Shown: in pieces, positions 33,967 through 42,108 of the stretch | Layout of the letters: the number at the start of each line of letters is the position of its first letter | How positions within the stretch are numbered: the first letter of the stretch is position 1 | Assembly: GCF_026341815.1 (NCBI RefSeq) | Contig: NZ_JAPENX010000002.1 | Location: 186,001 to 250,000, forward strand | Source: Streptomyces sp. NBC_00572 | GTDB taxonomy: Bacteria > Actinomycetota > Actinomycetes > Streptomycetales > Streptomycetaceae | Length of the DNA stretch: 64,000 bases | Direction: 5' to 3' | Notes under the pieces: model-generated | Database searches by the model: none | What the model saw: the letters and a program-made list of their open reading frames with translations, nothing else | Told to the model about the DNA's origin: nothing | Position numbers and translations under genes: made by a program

Positions 33967-35199
33967 GTGTTGAGCGAGATCTTCTGCGGAATTGACTGGG
34001 CGGAGGGGCACCACGACATAGCCCTGGTCGACCAGGACGGATCCCAAGTCGCCAAGCTGCGGATCAGCGACGACAGTGCCGGCTTCCACGCACTGATCGA
34101 ACTCTTGACCAGGCATGGCGATTCCGCAGAGCATCCGATCCCCGTTGCTATCAAGACGCCACGTGGCCTCCTCGTCGCCAGCCTGCGGGCAACCGGCCGA
34201 CAAGTCTACGCAATCAACCCACTGGCCGCGGCCCGCTACTGCGATCGCGTCTCCCGCGCCAAGTCCGATGCAGCGGACGCCCGTGTTCTGGCAAATATCC
34301 TTCGGACCGATCGGCACGCCCACGCCCCCTTCCCGACGACAGCGAGGCCGGGCAGGCCGTCGCTGTCCTGGCCCGCGCTCACCAGGACGCCATCTGGGAC
34401 CGGCAACAGATGATGAACCGGCTCCCGGTCGCATCTGCGGGAGTACTATCCAGCCGCTCTTGTTGCCTTCCACGGCCCCGGCAAACCGGGACTCGATTCG
34501 CCACGTGCTCGCGTGATTCTCACCGCCGCACCCATGCCGGCCGACGCTGCCAAACTCTCCCGCAGCCAGCTGCGTGCGCTGCTCAAGCGGGGCGAGCGTC
34601 CACGCTGCGGAATCGAGGCTGAGGTCGAGCGGCTTCGGACAATCTTCCGCGCGGACTACCTGCGGCAACTGCCGCAAGTCGAGCAGGCCCTGGGACACCA
34701 GTCAGTAGCGCTCATCCGCCAGGTCGATGCCTCATGCAACAGCGTCGCTCAGCTCGCGGCAGCGACGGAAGAGGCATTCTTTGCGCACCCAGATGCCGAA
34801 ATCATCACCCGCTTCCCTGGGCTGTCTGTGCTTTCCGAAGCACGAGTGCTCGCCGAACTCGGAGATGACCGCGACCGCTTTGCAGATGCCCGCGCCATGA
34901 AGGCGTACGCGGGCGCAGCCCCTATCACTCGGGCCTCCGGGCGCAGCCACGTCGTGGTGGCACGGACCGTCAAGAATCAGCGGCTGGCCTCAGCCGGGCA
35001 CATGTGGGCCTTCGCAGCCCTTCGCACGCAGGCTCCACGCGCCCACTACGACCGACGGCGCGCTGGTGGAGAGCGCCATACGGCAGCTCTCAGGAACCTG
35101 TTCAAGAAACTCCTCGGCTGCCTCTACCACTGCCTGCAACGCCGCACGCTATTCGACCCCGATCGTGCTTTCGCGGCACCCCTGGAGCTCGCGGCCTGA
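33967..35199 (+). pseudogene. IS110-family transposase, frameshifted
   Basis: The N-terminal DEDD RuvC-like domain reads EIFCGIDWAEGHHDIALVDQ to SDAADARVLANILRTDRHAH. The frame then shifts near 34,325 (AGQAVAVLARAHQDAIWDRQ lies in a second frame) and again near 34,425. After that the third stretch runs intact to the end with the Tnp_20 domain (RFPGLSVLSEARVLAELGDD, MKAYAGAAPITRASGRSH). With two frameshifts it cannot give a full protein. Confidence 0.85.
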
Positions 35200-35232
35200 C
35201 CGCCTACTTGACCTACCGACGACATGAGATGT

Positions 35233-35395
35233 CTTTGACTGCTCAGCGATGCTGTGGTCCCGGGTAGGCACCAGGGTGCCGTCGACTACCAGCACGGTGT
35301 CCTTGGCGAACCGGCGCCGAGGCTGGAATGCGATGAGCGGGCCGAGCCGGTCGATGATGCGGTCGGCCGCCGACTTCGAGATGCCAAACGGCGCG
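35233..35395 (-). pseudogene. IS5-type transposase, upstream half (split by IS110)
   Basis: The frame reads GISKSAADRIIDRLGPLIAF, RRFAKDTVLVVDGTLVPTRD and HSIAEQSK, where it meets the IS110 end. The first part of the transposase before GISKS is already degenerate. The continuation is at 33565 and leftwards. Confidence 0.85.
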
Positions 35396-35633
35396 CCCGC
35401 CGCAGCCCCTCTTGCAGGGTCCGGGGGGGGCGCTGACGACGGTGGAGTCGACGCGACAACCCCGTCGAGGGGTCCTTCGGCGTCGGCAGTGCCCGGGCAG
35501 CTTCTCATTCGGCCACCCTCCTGTGCCCCGCGCCTGTTGCGTGGGGCGCTGGTGCGACCGGGCGCCGCGGGACGGTGGTGTCCCGGGGAGCCTGCCCCCG
35601 CGGTCGCACCGGCTCCCCCGGTCGTTCGGCCGG

Positions 35634-36053
35634 TCAGAGGTTGAGGTGCTCATAGTGGATAAGGCGGGTGCGGGCTGCTCTTTCTGGGTCATACCGAGGG
35701 CCTCGGCGAATCTCGGCCGCCGGTACCTCCTGTTCACGGAAGGGGACTCGGGCGGCGGGCGGGGCGGTGGAGGCGAAGATGCCCTCCAGCTCGTCGGCGG
35801 CCTTCAGCACCAAAACGTATGCGTCTTCGTCCAACAGGAGCCGGTCCACGCGCTCGCGCATCTGCGCCAGGAGGTCGGCCAGGTCGTCGGCCCGTTTCAC
35901 CGTGCGGTCGGCGACCTCACCTCGTCCATGTGGGCCGACCAGTCCCGTACGGGCCGGAGGTTTCGAAGGCGTCGGGGTCGTCGCCCTCGCGGCCTCGTCA
36001 CGATGACGTCCCACCGAAAATCGGGCGTTGCCTTGATCTCCCTGGTTCAGCAA
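35634..36053 (-). CDS. Hypothetical protein, uncertain
   Basis: 139 aa. The centre is helical and protein-like (VKRADDLADLLAQMRERVDR, LLLDEDAYVLVLKAADELEGIF) and flanked by Arg/Pro-rich ends. No family recognised. It may be a real small gene or the remains of one beside the mobile-element island. Confidence 0.35.
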   Translation of the reverse strand: MLNQGDQGNARFSVGRHRDEAARATTPTPSKPPARTGLVGPHGRGEVADRTVKRADDLADLLAQMRERVDRLLLDEDAYVLVLKAADELEGIFASTAPPAARVPFREQEVPAAEIRRGPRYDPERAARTRLIHYEHLNL

Positions 36054-36916
36054 CGGGCTCGTTGCGGCCGTTACGCGGTGGCCAGAAGCCCGGTCGTCTC
36101 CTCGCCGTTGCTCTGGTCATCGGCCGCCTCGCGCAGATCGGTGATGTGGCCGGGCAGCATCGCCTTCAGCTCCGCTTACCCGCAGGTGCAGAAGAGACGG
36201 CGGGCGGCGGTGAGTCTGTCCCCCAAGGACTGGATCTCTCCCTTCCGCGATGAGGCAGAGGCGGCTCTGGGGCCCGGGAGAAGTGAGCGGCGCGAAGTCG
36301 TCCTGAGCGACGGCCGCGGGTGTGACGGGCTCGTCAGGGAGGAGATGCATGCGGCCCGGCAGGTGTGGCGGTGCATCTCTTCGGTCTCGGGATCCGGGGG
36401 GGGTGGTGCTGCGGAGGGGTAAGCGTCGCTCAGGCCGCGGAGGCATGGCGAAATGGGAAGTTCGGCGGCGGCTCGTAAGCCGCGGAGGGCTGAGCACGGG
36501 CTGGTTGAATCTTCCGGACTTCGCGTTGCGCATGTATATCGCTGAGCTGGAGGGGTGAAGTCCGTCATCTTCGCCATGAAACTCGCGATCCAGGCCTTGC
36601 CGACCACCAGGATCGATGCGTCGACAGGCGGCCACCGCAGCCCCATGGTCTGCCTGCTCGACTGCGCCGACGCCATGCTGCGTAACGCACCTCCCCCAAC
36701 CCCGTAGGCCCTGAACTGCCCTACCTGCATGGCTAGTTACGGTGCTCCGGCGCTCGGGACCTACGTACACTTCGCAGCGCTGCCCTGCACGAGTACCTCA
36801 CCGCCGAACTCGGGCAGCAGCCGACCATCGAGGTACTCGCCGCCGAGACGCGCACTCGCAGAGCTTGCTCCAAAGGAAAGCTCCCGCTCGTCATACCTAG
36901 TCATTGGGGGAAAAGA
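36054..36916. other. Gene-poor stretch beside the mobile island
   Basis: About 860 bases with no reading frame that keeps a protein-like composition. A GGGGGAAAAG box at 36905-36914 serves the next gene. Decayed or foreign DNA is likely. Confidence 0.4.
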
Positions 36917-37273
36917 ATGAACTGGTACCTCGAAGTTCTCAAGAAGTACGTGGTGTTCAGTGGACGTGCGCGCCGCAAGGAGCACTGGATGTTCTTCGTG
37001 TTCAACATATTCGCGGTGATCGTCGTCGCGACGGTCGACCTCGCAATCGGCACATTCCCACTGCTCTACCCGATCTACTTCCTGGCCGTGCTCCTGCCGC
37101 ACCTGGGCGTGACCGTGCGCCGCCTGCACGACACCGGCCGCTCCGGCTGGTCGGTCCTCATCGGCCTGATACCGGTGGTCGGCGGCATTATCCTGATCGT
37201 CTTCCTCGCCACCGAAGGCGAGCAGCGCGACAACGCCTACGGCCCGAACCCGAAGCCGGCCACGGCCTACTGA
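36917..37273 (+). CDS. DUF805 membrane protein
   Basis: 118 aa with three transmembrane helices. It shows the DUF805 signature: WYLEVLKKYVVFSGRARRKE then HWMFFVFNIF, the conserved LGVTVRRLHDTGRSGW loop, and the tail NAYGPNPK. Family members are small inner-membrane proteins of unknown function. ATG 36917 has GGGGGAAAAG just upstream. A strong terminator follows. Confidence 0.95.
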   Translation: MNWYLEVLKKYVVFSGRARRKEHWMFFVFNIFAVIVVATVDLAIGTFPLLYPIYFLAVLLPHLGVTVRRLHDTGRSGWSVLIGLIPVVGGIILIVFLATEGEQRDNAYGPNPKPATAY

Positions 37274-37294
37274 CGGACCACGTCCCTGCTCCGA

Positions 37295-37323
37295 AACCCC
37301 CGGCAGGTCCCCTGCCGGGGGTT
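37295..37323 (+). terminator. Hairpin terminator after DUF805 gene
   Basis: AACCCCCGGCAGG pairs perfectly with CCTGCCGGGGGTT over 13 bp around a 3-nt loop, 22 bp after the stop codon. Confidence 0.92.
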
Positions 37324-38218
37324 CCGTTGCGCATGCGGCGAGCGGGCACGGAGCGATAGGCCGCGGGCGCGCCACCGCCCCACTCCCCCGACGCCATGTT
37401 GTCGTCGCCAGGGTTCCTGGCCGATCGGACGACCGCGCACTGGAGGGGCGCAGCCCCGGGCCGAGCGCTTGGGCTCCTCGCGCGAGCCGGGAGCCGGGAG
37501 CAGGGAGCAACCGGTGGCGAATCTCGACGTCGATGCCGCTGACGGGACATTCCACGCGAGCAAGGGTCAGCGCTTGGCGGTCCGCACTTCATACCAACCC
37601 GGAAGTTGGCTGTTCCGTCGCCCGCACCGCCGGACTCCATACCTGCCTCAGGCTGCCGATCCGGCCATGCCAGCCGCCCGCCCCTCGTCGGTCCGGTCCT
37701 GTCCGGGTGCCGGAAGGCAACCCGCCATGGCCGCTACCCGCCCTTCGATGGCCTCGCGTAGCGGTGCTCGAAGTCCGCCTTGGGCAGGCCCGCCGACTTC
37801 CGACCGCTCTCGCCGACGGCAGTCTCGGCCCGGGAAACGGCCTCGCTCTCCGGAACCGCGGCGACAGCGTCCTCGTTTCCGGAGCGCTCGACGCGCTCGC
37901 CAGACCGACGCTCGTCGCGCACCCTTCCGACGCCGCCGTCCACACCCGGGCCATCGACACCGCCATACGCAGCACACTGGAGCAAGCCCCGGCCGCCTCG
38001 TTCCGACAGGCCTCCACACCACTACCCCCCGCGGACGGCCTCCTGCTCGCCACCCGGCACCCGCCTGCGGCCCGCCAGGCGGGAAGGGACGGGACGGAAC
38101 GGAGGAGGGTCAAGCAACCCCGTTTCGCGCACGACCTCGCCCTACGGATCCCGTCCGAGGAGAGCGAGGGCCGTGTGCACGTCGCCCCTGTCGAGGGACC
38201 TGTACTCGCGGGACGGGC
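37324..38218. other. Gene-poor stretch
   Basis: About 900 bases without a supported gene. A plus-strand frame near 37,800-38,070 reads protein-like segments (LALRNRGDSVLVSGALDALA, AIDTAIRSTLEQAPAASF) but has no clear start or end. It could be the residue of a decayed gene. Confidence 0.35.
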
Positions 38219-38701
38219 TCACGATTCGTCGGCCACGGGGCCGCCGGAGGACGGGACCGCTCTCCTCCTGAGGTACATCACCACCCCGCACACCGCGAGG
38301 AGGAGGACAGCCACGGCGGACACCCCGAGGGCCGTCCGCTCGGCGAAGAGTCGTCCCAGCACTTCGAGCACGCCGAGCCCTGCGGTCGCGTAGACCAGCG
38401 CCCAGGCCGCTCCGCCCACGAACAGGGCGGGGAGGTAGCGCGGGAGTGGCATGCGCATGCTGCCCGCGAGGAAGTTGGCGGCGGTCTGGAAACCGACGGT
38501 CAGGAAGGAGACGGCCACCACCGGCGCGCCCCACCGCTGGATCGCTCGCTCGGCGCGCCGGAACTTCGCCGAAGCGATCCGCCCCGCGAACCTGCTGCGC
38601 CGGGCACCGGCGCCGGCCAGCCACCCGACGGCGAACGTCCCTCCGGCGCGAAGCAGGACGATGACGTAAAGGGCTCCGGCCGTGACCGCGATCTTATCCA
38701 C
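38219..38701 (-). CDS. DedA/VTT-like membrane protein
   Basis: 160 aa with four hydrophobic segments. The centre AERAIQRWGAPVVAVSFLTVGFQTAANFLAGSMRMPLPRYLPAL and WALVYATAGLGVLEVLGRL fit the SNARE-associated (VTT) domain of DedA-type lipid scramblases and transporters. It is shorter than typical DedA (about 200 aa), lacking part of the first helices. The start at ATG 38701 is the only good one. Confidence 0.75.
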   Translation of the reverse strand: MDKIAVTAGALYVIVLLRAGGTFAVGWLAGAGARRSRFAGRIASAKFRRAERAIQRWGAPVVAVSFLTVGFQTAANFLAGSMRMPLPRYLPALFVGGAAWALVYATAGLGVLEVLGRLFAERTALGVSAVAVLLLAVCGVVMYLRRRAVPSSGGPVADES

Positions 38702-39534
38702 AGTGCCTCGTCTCAGGCGCCGGTCCGGAACCCGCGTTCCCCGTCACCCGCATGGGCGTCCCACTCCACCGAGCGCACGACGCGCACAAGCCCGATCACC
38801 GCCTCTCACCTGCGCCCCGCCTCTGCCCGTTCCGTCCTCTGTTTCCCACCTGCGGCACCCGAACCCGAACTCACACGCCCGAACCCGCACGTCAGACAAG
38901 GGCAGCCTAACCTAATGCCCATACAGCGGATACGGGGCAGGTTCCCTGGTCGTAGCCGGAGGGGAATGCTGCGGTAAGCAGCGGTCCACAGTCGTCGGCA
39001 GTGGTGAGGTTGCTGCCGGACGGTGCGAAGGCCCCGGCAGCCGGCAGGATTTCCTCGAAGTCGCTCGTGCGGTTGGTGGCCGTGGCCGGAAGGGCGTGTC
39101 ACGGGCGGCCTTCGATGTGCGGCGGTGGGTGTCCGGTCCAAGGGTCGGCTGCGGTGGGTTCGAGACACTGTGGGGCGACGATCGCCTGCCGAGCAGAGCC
39201 TAGAGGATCATCTGCTGCGCCCTTGTCATTGCCACTCTGGCGAGGGCACTGCGCAGGCGCGGATGGCTGGGTCATGGTCGACGAACCACTGGTGGCCTTC
39301 CCTTCCCAGACGCGGATGGTCAAGATCCGTCAAGATCCCCCAGCAGCACGGACCGCAGCGGTGTCCCGCGGATCGTTGCCGTCGTCCTCGCCGGTCGTCT
39401 CGCCATAGCCAGCCGAATCGGTGATCGGCCCAGCCGTTCCAGCCACACCACGCGTAGTGACTGAGGCCGGTCATCCCAGGCGGACTGGTTGCCGGAAATT
39501 TGACGCCTCATACGAGAAGCCACCCTCAGGAACC
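38702..39534. other. Gene-poor stretch
   Basis: About 830 bases. Frames on the minus strand near 39,226-39,520 are rich in Trp, His and Cys (GLSHYAWCGWNGWADHRF), which is unusual for noise. However, no family or start can be supported. Confidence 0.3.
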
Positions 39535-40000
39535 TCAGGCGTAGGTGACTTCTTCATCCGGCACGTCGACTTCCATCTCTTTATCGGGAAGAAGGCTGGC
39601 GAGGCCGATGTCAACGTGGAGCCTGATGCCACCTGGATCAAGAGGCCGCCGAAGTGAGCTGAGGTGTATTGGCGACGTCCGTCCTGGACGGTGACATCGA
39701 GGACCTCGATCTGGCCGGGCGCCGGGACGTCGCCGTCTTCGCGGGGGTCTTCTTGGCCGTGGCCGTGGCCGCCGCGTCTTCTTCGGCTTCGCGGGCAGCT
39801 CGCGCACCGTCGCCTTGCCGCCGGCAGGGGACCTGTCTCGCCACGGCGCTCGCCCGCTTCGGCCACGGACTTCACCAGTGCCGTCATCAGGTCGACGACC
39901 GGCGCGGCCATCGACTCCTCGCTCGGCGCCGCGCCCTGACCAGCAGCCGAGTCACGGGCAACCGCCCCAACAACTGCGCCCCGCCCGGCTGCACAGGCTG
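39535..40000 (-). pseudogene. Lys/Ala-rich protein, multiply frameshifted
   Basis: Protein-like pieces occur in successive minus-strand frames: PVVDLMTALVKSVAEAGE, AAATATAKKTPAKTATSRRP, GQIEVLDVTVQDGRRQYTSA, and finally GIRLHVDIGLASLLPDKEME with VDVPDEEVTYA and a stop at 39535. The order looks like one gene with a basic linker broken by at least two indels. Family not recognised with confidence. Confidence 0.4.
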
Positions 40001-40312
40001 AGCGAGCCCGCCGACCAGGGCCTGCGCCACCCGTGATGCAGGCCCTGGCCGTTTCGAACCTCTCCCGTAGCAACCCACACACAGACGGCAGACCTTGGCC
40101 AGTACACGACCCTGACATCGCTGGGGATGAAGGAGCTGCATCACCTCTCCGGGGCCACGGTGACGGTAGCTCCTCCGTCCCCATGGCCAATTCCGTGGCC
40201 ATCGGGCTGGAGAATTGCACCATCGTCCACACCCCCGCGTCCCGCACGTCCGTCGGAGACGAAACCGACCGCGATCGAGCCCCCTCCGACGCGCCGCGTC
40301 CGGGCCTCGCGT

Positions 40313-41887
40313 TCAGGGCAGTGGGAACTGCGCGGCGTGACCGAAGGCGATCGCGGGGACGAAGTGGTGGGCATCCAGGGTCCCGAACTCGGGGACGGTC
40401 TTCTCGTGACCCGGTGCCTTGACGTCTCCCTCCAGGGCGGGGTCGGAGAAGTGCACCCAGGTCACCCGCCCGTCCGCGGTGTGGCCCTCCTCCGCGTAGA
40501 CGCCTTTCACGGGGACGCGCGGCAGCCGGGTGACCCGGCCCTGCGGGACCAGCCCGTTGTCCGTGCGGCGGTAGGTGGTCTGCGAGTGGTAGGCGCGCAG
40601 GGTGCGTCGGGTGCTGCCCGGCAGCCACTGGCGAAACGTCTGCACCATGTGGTCCCATCCCGCACTGTCCACGCCATCGATGTCCCACAGCTCATGCCAG
40701 GAGCTCATCAAGGTTTCGGGAGGTGCGTGGAAGAGCGCCGGCGGGTAGAGGCGCTCGTCGAAACGGCGGCCCGTACAGAGGTTCACCACGGCGTTGATCC
40801 CGGCGCTGAAGCCCGAGACGGTGGCGGTGAACGTACGCGGCACCTGATCGTCGCCGCGCCGGCCCACCAGGGGGAACAGCGAGGTCCTTCCGTTGGGCAT
40901 GCGTACCTTCACCAGTGGTGCGGTCCTGCTGGAGACGAGCTGGTTGGCGTAAAGGAAGCGCACGACCTCCTTGAGGAGGCGGCCGAGGCCCGGTTGGGTG
41001 TCCAGCGGACCCCAGTTCGCACTTGGCTGGACGGGCATCACCACGATGGGGTTCCGGCCGGCGGCCAGCAACTGGTAGAGGATCTTGTACCCGCTCACCA
41101 GGTAGTTGACCGCGAGCCCCACGTAGGGCTGCGTCACGTCCTTCGCGGCTTTCGCCTTGGTGATGCCGTACGGGTACTCGCCGAGGAACGGATAGGAGTC
41201 CGCGGGGTAGCCGCGGTTGACGAACGTCGGCGGCGAGTAGAAGACCACCACTTCCGGAGTCGCCGCCAACGGCTTGAACGGCACCCAGGTTCCGATCAGG
41301 AAGCGGGGCAGCCGGGCGCCGGAGAGCTCATGGGGCCCGAACTCCAGCAGGACGAACCGGCCGTGCCTGGCGAGATCGACCAGTACCCGCGAATAGTTGA
41401 AGCGCTTCCACTCCATCCCGGTGAGGTCTCCGAAGATCGGCTCGTCGAGGCGGCGCATCGTCTCGGCGTTGTGGAAGGCACCGCGATAGATCCACTCCTC
41501 CCCGCCGGCATGGTCGACGAGTGCGGCTCGGGGGTTTCCCGACAGCTCCGCTTCCGGCTGCACGGTGACGGTCGGAGCCAGCCGTACGGTGCCGATCGTG
41601 GTCGAGATGTCGAGCGCCCCGTCGTGCAGCACGGCGTGCCCCGCCGGGTTGGACGACAGCCAGCCGGAGGCGCCGATCGCGGAGATGAGGAACAGCTCGT
41701 CCGCGAAGCCGTCCATCGACACGTAGATCTCTAGTTGGTTCAGCGCCAGGGGGGCGTCCACCTGCTGCCCCGGCCTCGGGTTCAGGGTGACGGGTTCGGG
41801 GCCGCTCGGGGATGTGAAGACGAGTCGGATGCGGGCATTCGGCAAGGGCCTGCCGATGACGTCCGTGACGCCGATGGTGATGAGCAT
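40313..41887 (-). CDS. Unknown protein with carboxypeptidase-regulatory-like start and GxSxG core
   Basis: 524 aa, no signal peptide. Residues 1-110 look like a beta-sandwich of the regulatory/Ig-like type (MLITIGVTDVIGRPLPNARIRLVF). The middle and C-terminus resemble an alpha/beta hydrolase: VVVFYSPPTFVNRGYPADSY, nucleophile elbow VSGFSAGINAV (Ser361) and a late His (DAHHFVPAIAFGHA). It starts 18 bp after the 61-aa gene and is the last gene of a three-gene operon. No named family recognised; esterase activity is inferred from the motif only. Confidence 0.75.
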   Translation of the reverse strand: MLITIGVTDVIGRPLPNARIRLVFTSPSGPEPVTLNPRPGQQVDAPLALNQLEIYVSMDGFADELFLISAIGASGWLSSNPAGHAVLHDGALDISTTIGTVRLAPTVTVQPEAELSGNPRAALVDHAGGEEWIYRGAFHNAETMRRLDEPIFGDLTGMEWKRFNYSRVLVDLARHGRFVLLEFGPHELSGARLPRFLIGTWVPFKPLAATPEVVVFYSPPTFVNRGYPADSYPFLGEYPYGITKAKAAKDVTQPYVGLAVNYLVSGYKILYQLLAAGRNPIVVMPVQPSANWGPLDTQPGLGRLLKEVVRFLYANQLVSSRTAPLVKVRMPNGRTSLFPLVGRRGDDQVPRTFTATVSGFSAGINAVVNLCTGRRFDERLYPPALFHAPPETLMSSWHELWDIDGVDSAGWDHMVQTFRQWLPGSTRRTLRAYHSQTTYRRTDNGLVPQGRVTRLPRVPVKGVYAEEGHTADGRVTWVHFSDPALEGDVKAPGHEKTVPEFGTLDAHHFVPAIAFGHAAQFPLP

Positions 41888-41905
41888 GTCGCTGGGTCCT
41901 GGTCC

Positions 41906-42091
41906 TCAGGTCGCGGCGGCTTCCCTGGAGATCGTCACGACGGCTTCGACATGGACGCTGAAGACCTTCTTGCCGTCGGCGGTCGTGAAGTCGACGAAGT
42001 CGCCGTGGACGGTGTAGTCGTCGGCTTTGAGCCTGCGTTCCCTCAGCGGCGGGTCTTTCGGGGTCGCGTACTCGACGGTGTACACGTTCAC
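41906..42091 (-). CDS. Small hypothetical protein, 61 aa
   Basis: GTG 42091 is preceded by AGGAGG at optimal spacing, 18 bp after the 914-aa gene stop. The product starts NVYTVEYATPKDPPLRERRL and ends VFSVHVEAVVTISREAAAT: two or three beta strands, acidic and soluble. It was kept because of the excellent ribosome site and tight spacing to both neighbours. It is probably a partner of the large proteins encoded beside it. Confidence 0.7.
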   Translation of the reverse strand: MNVYTVEYATPKDPPLRERRLKADDYTVHGDFVDFTTADGKKVFSVHVEAVVTISREAAAT

Positions 42092-42108
42092 AGCGGCCTC
42101 CTGTGCCG

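Larger units (their letters stand above)
33566..35232. mobile_element. IS110-type insertion sequence, ends defined by split gene
   Basis: Removing 33566-35232 restores an uninterrupted reading AEQSKNYRYSTN in the host IS5 transposase, so the ends are fixed to within the 2-bp CT that occurs at both junctions. The inner ends carry a related inverted stretch (CTCATAGGTCGTCGGT on the left, CTCATGTCGTCGGT on the right). There is a 401-bp non-coding left end and a 33-bp right end. No target duplication is seen, as usual for IS110. Confidence 0.85.
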
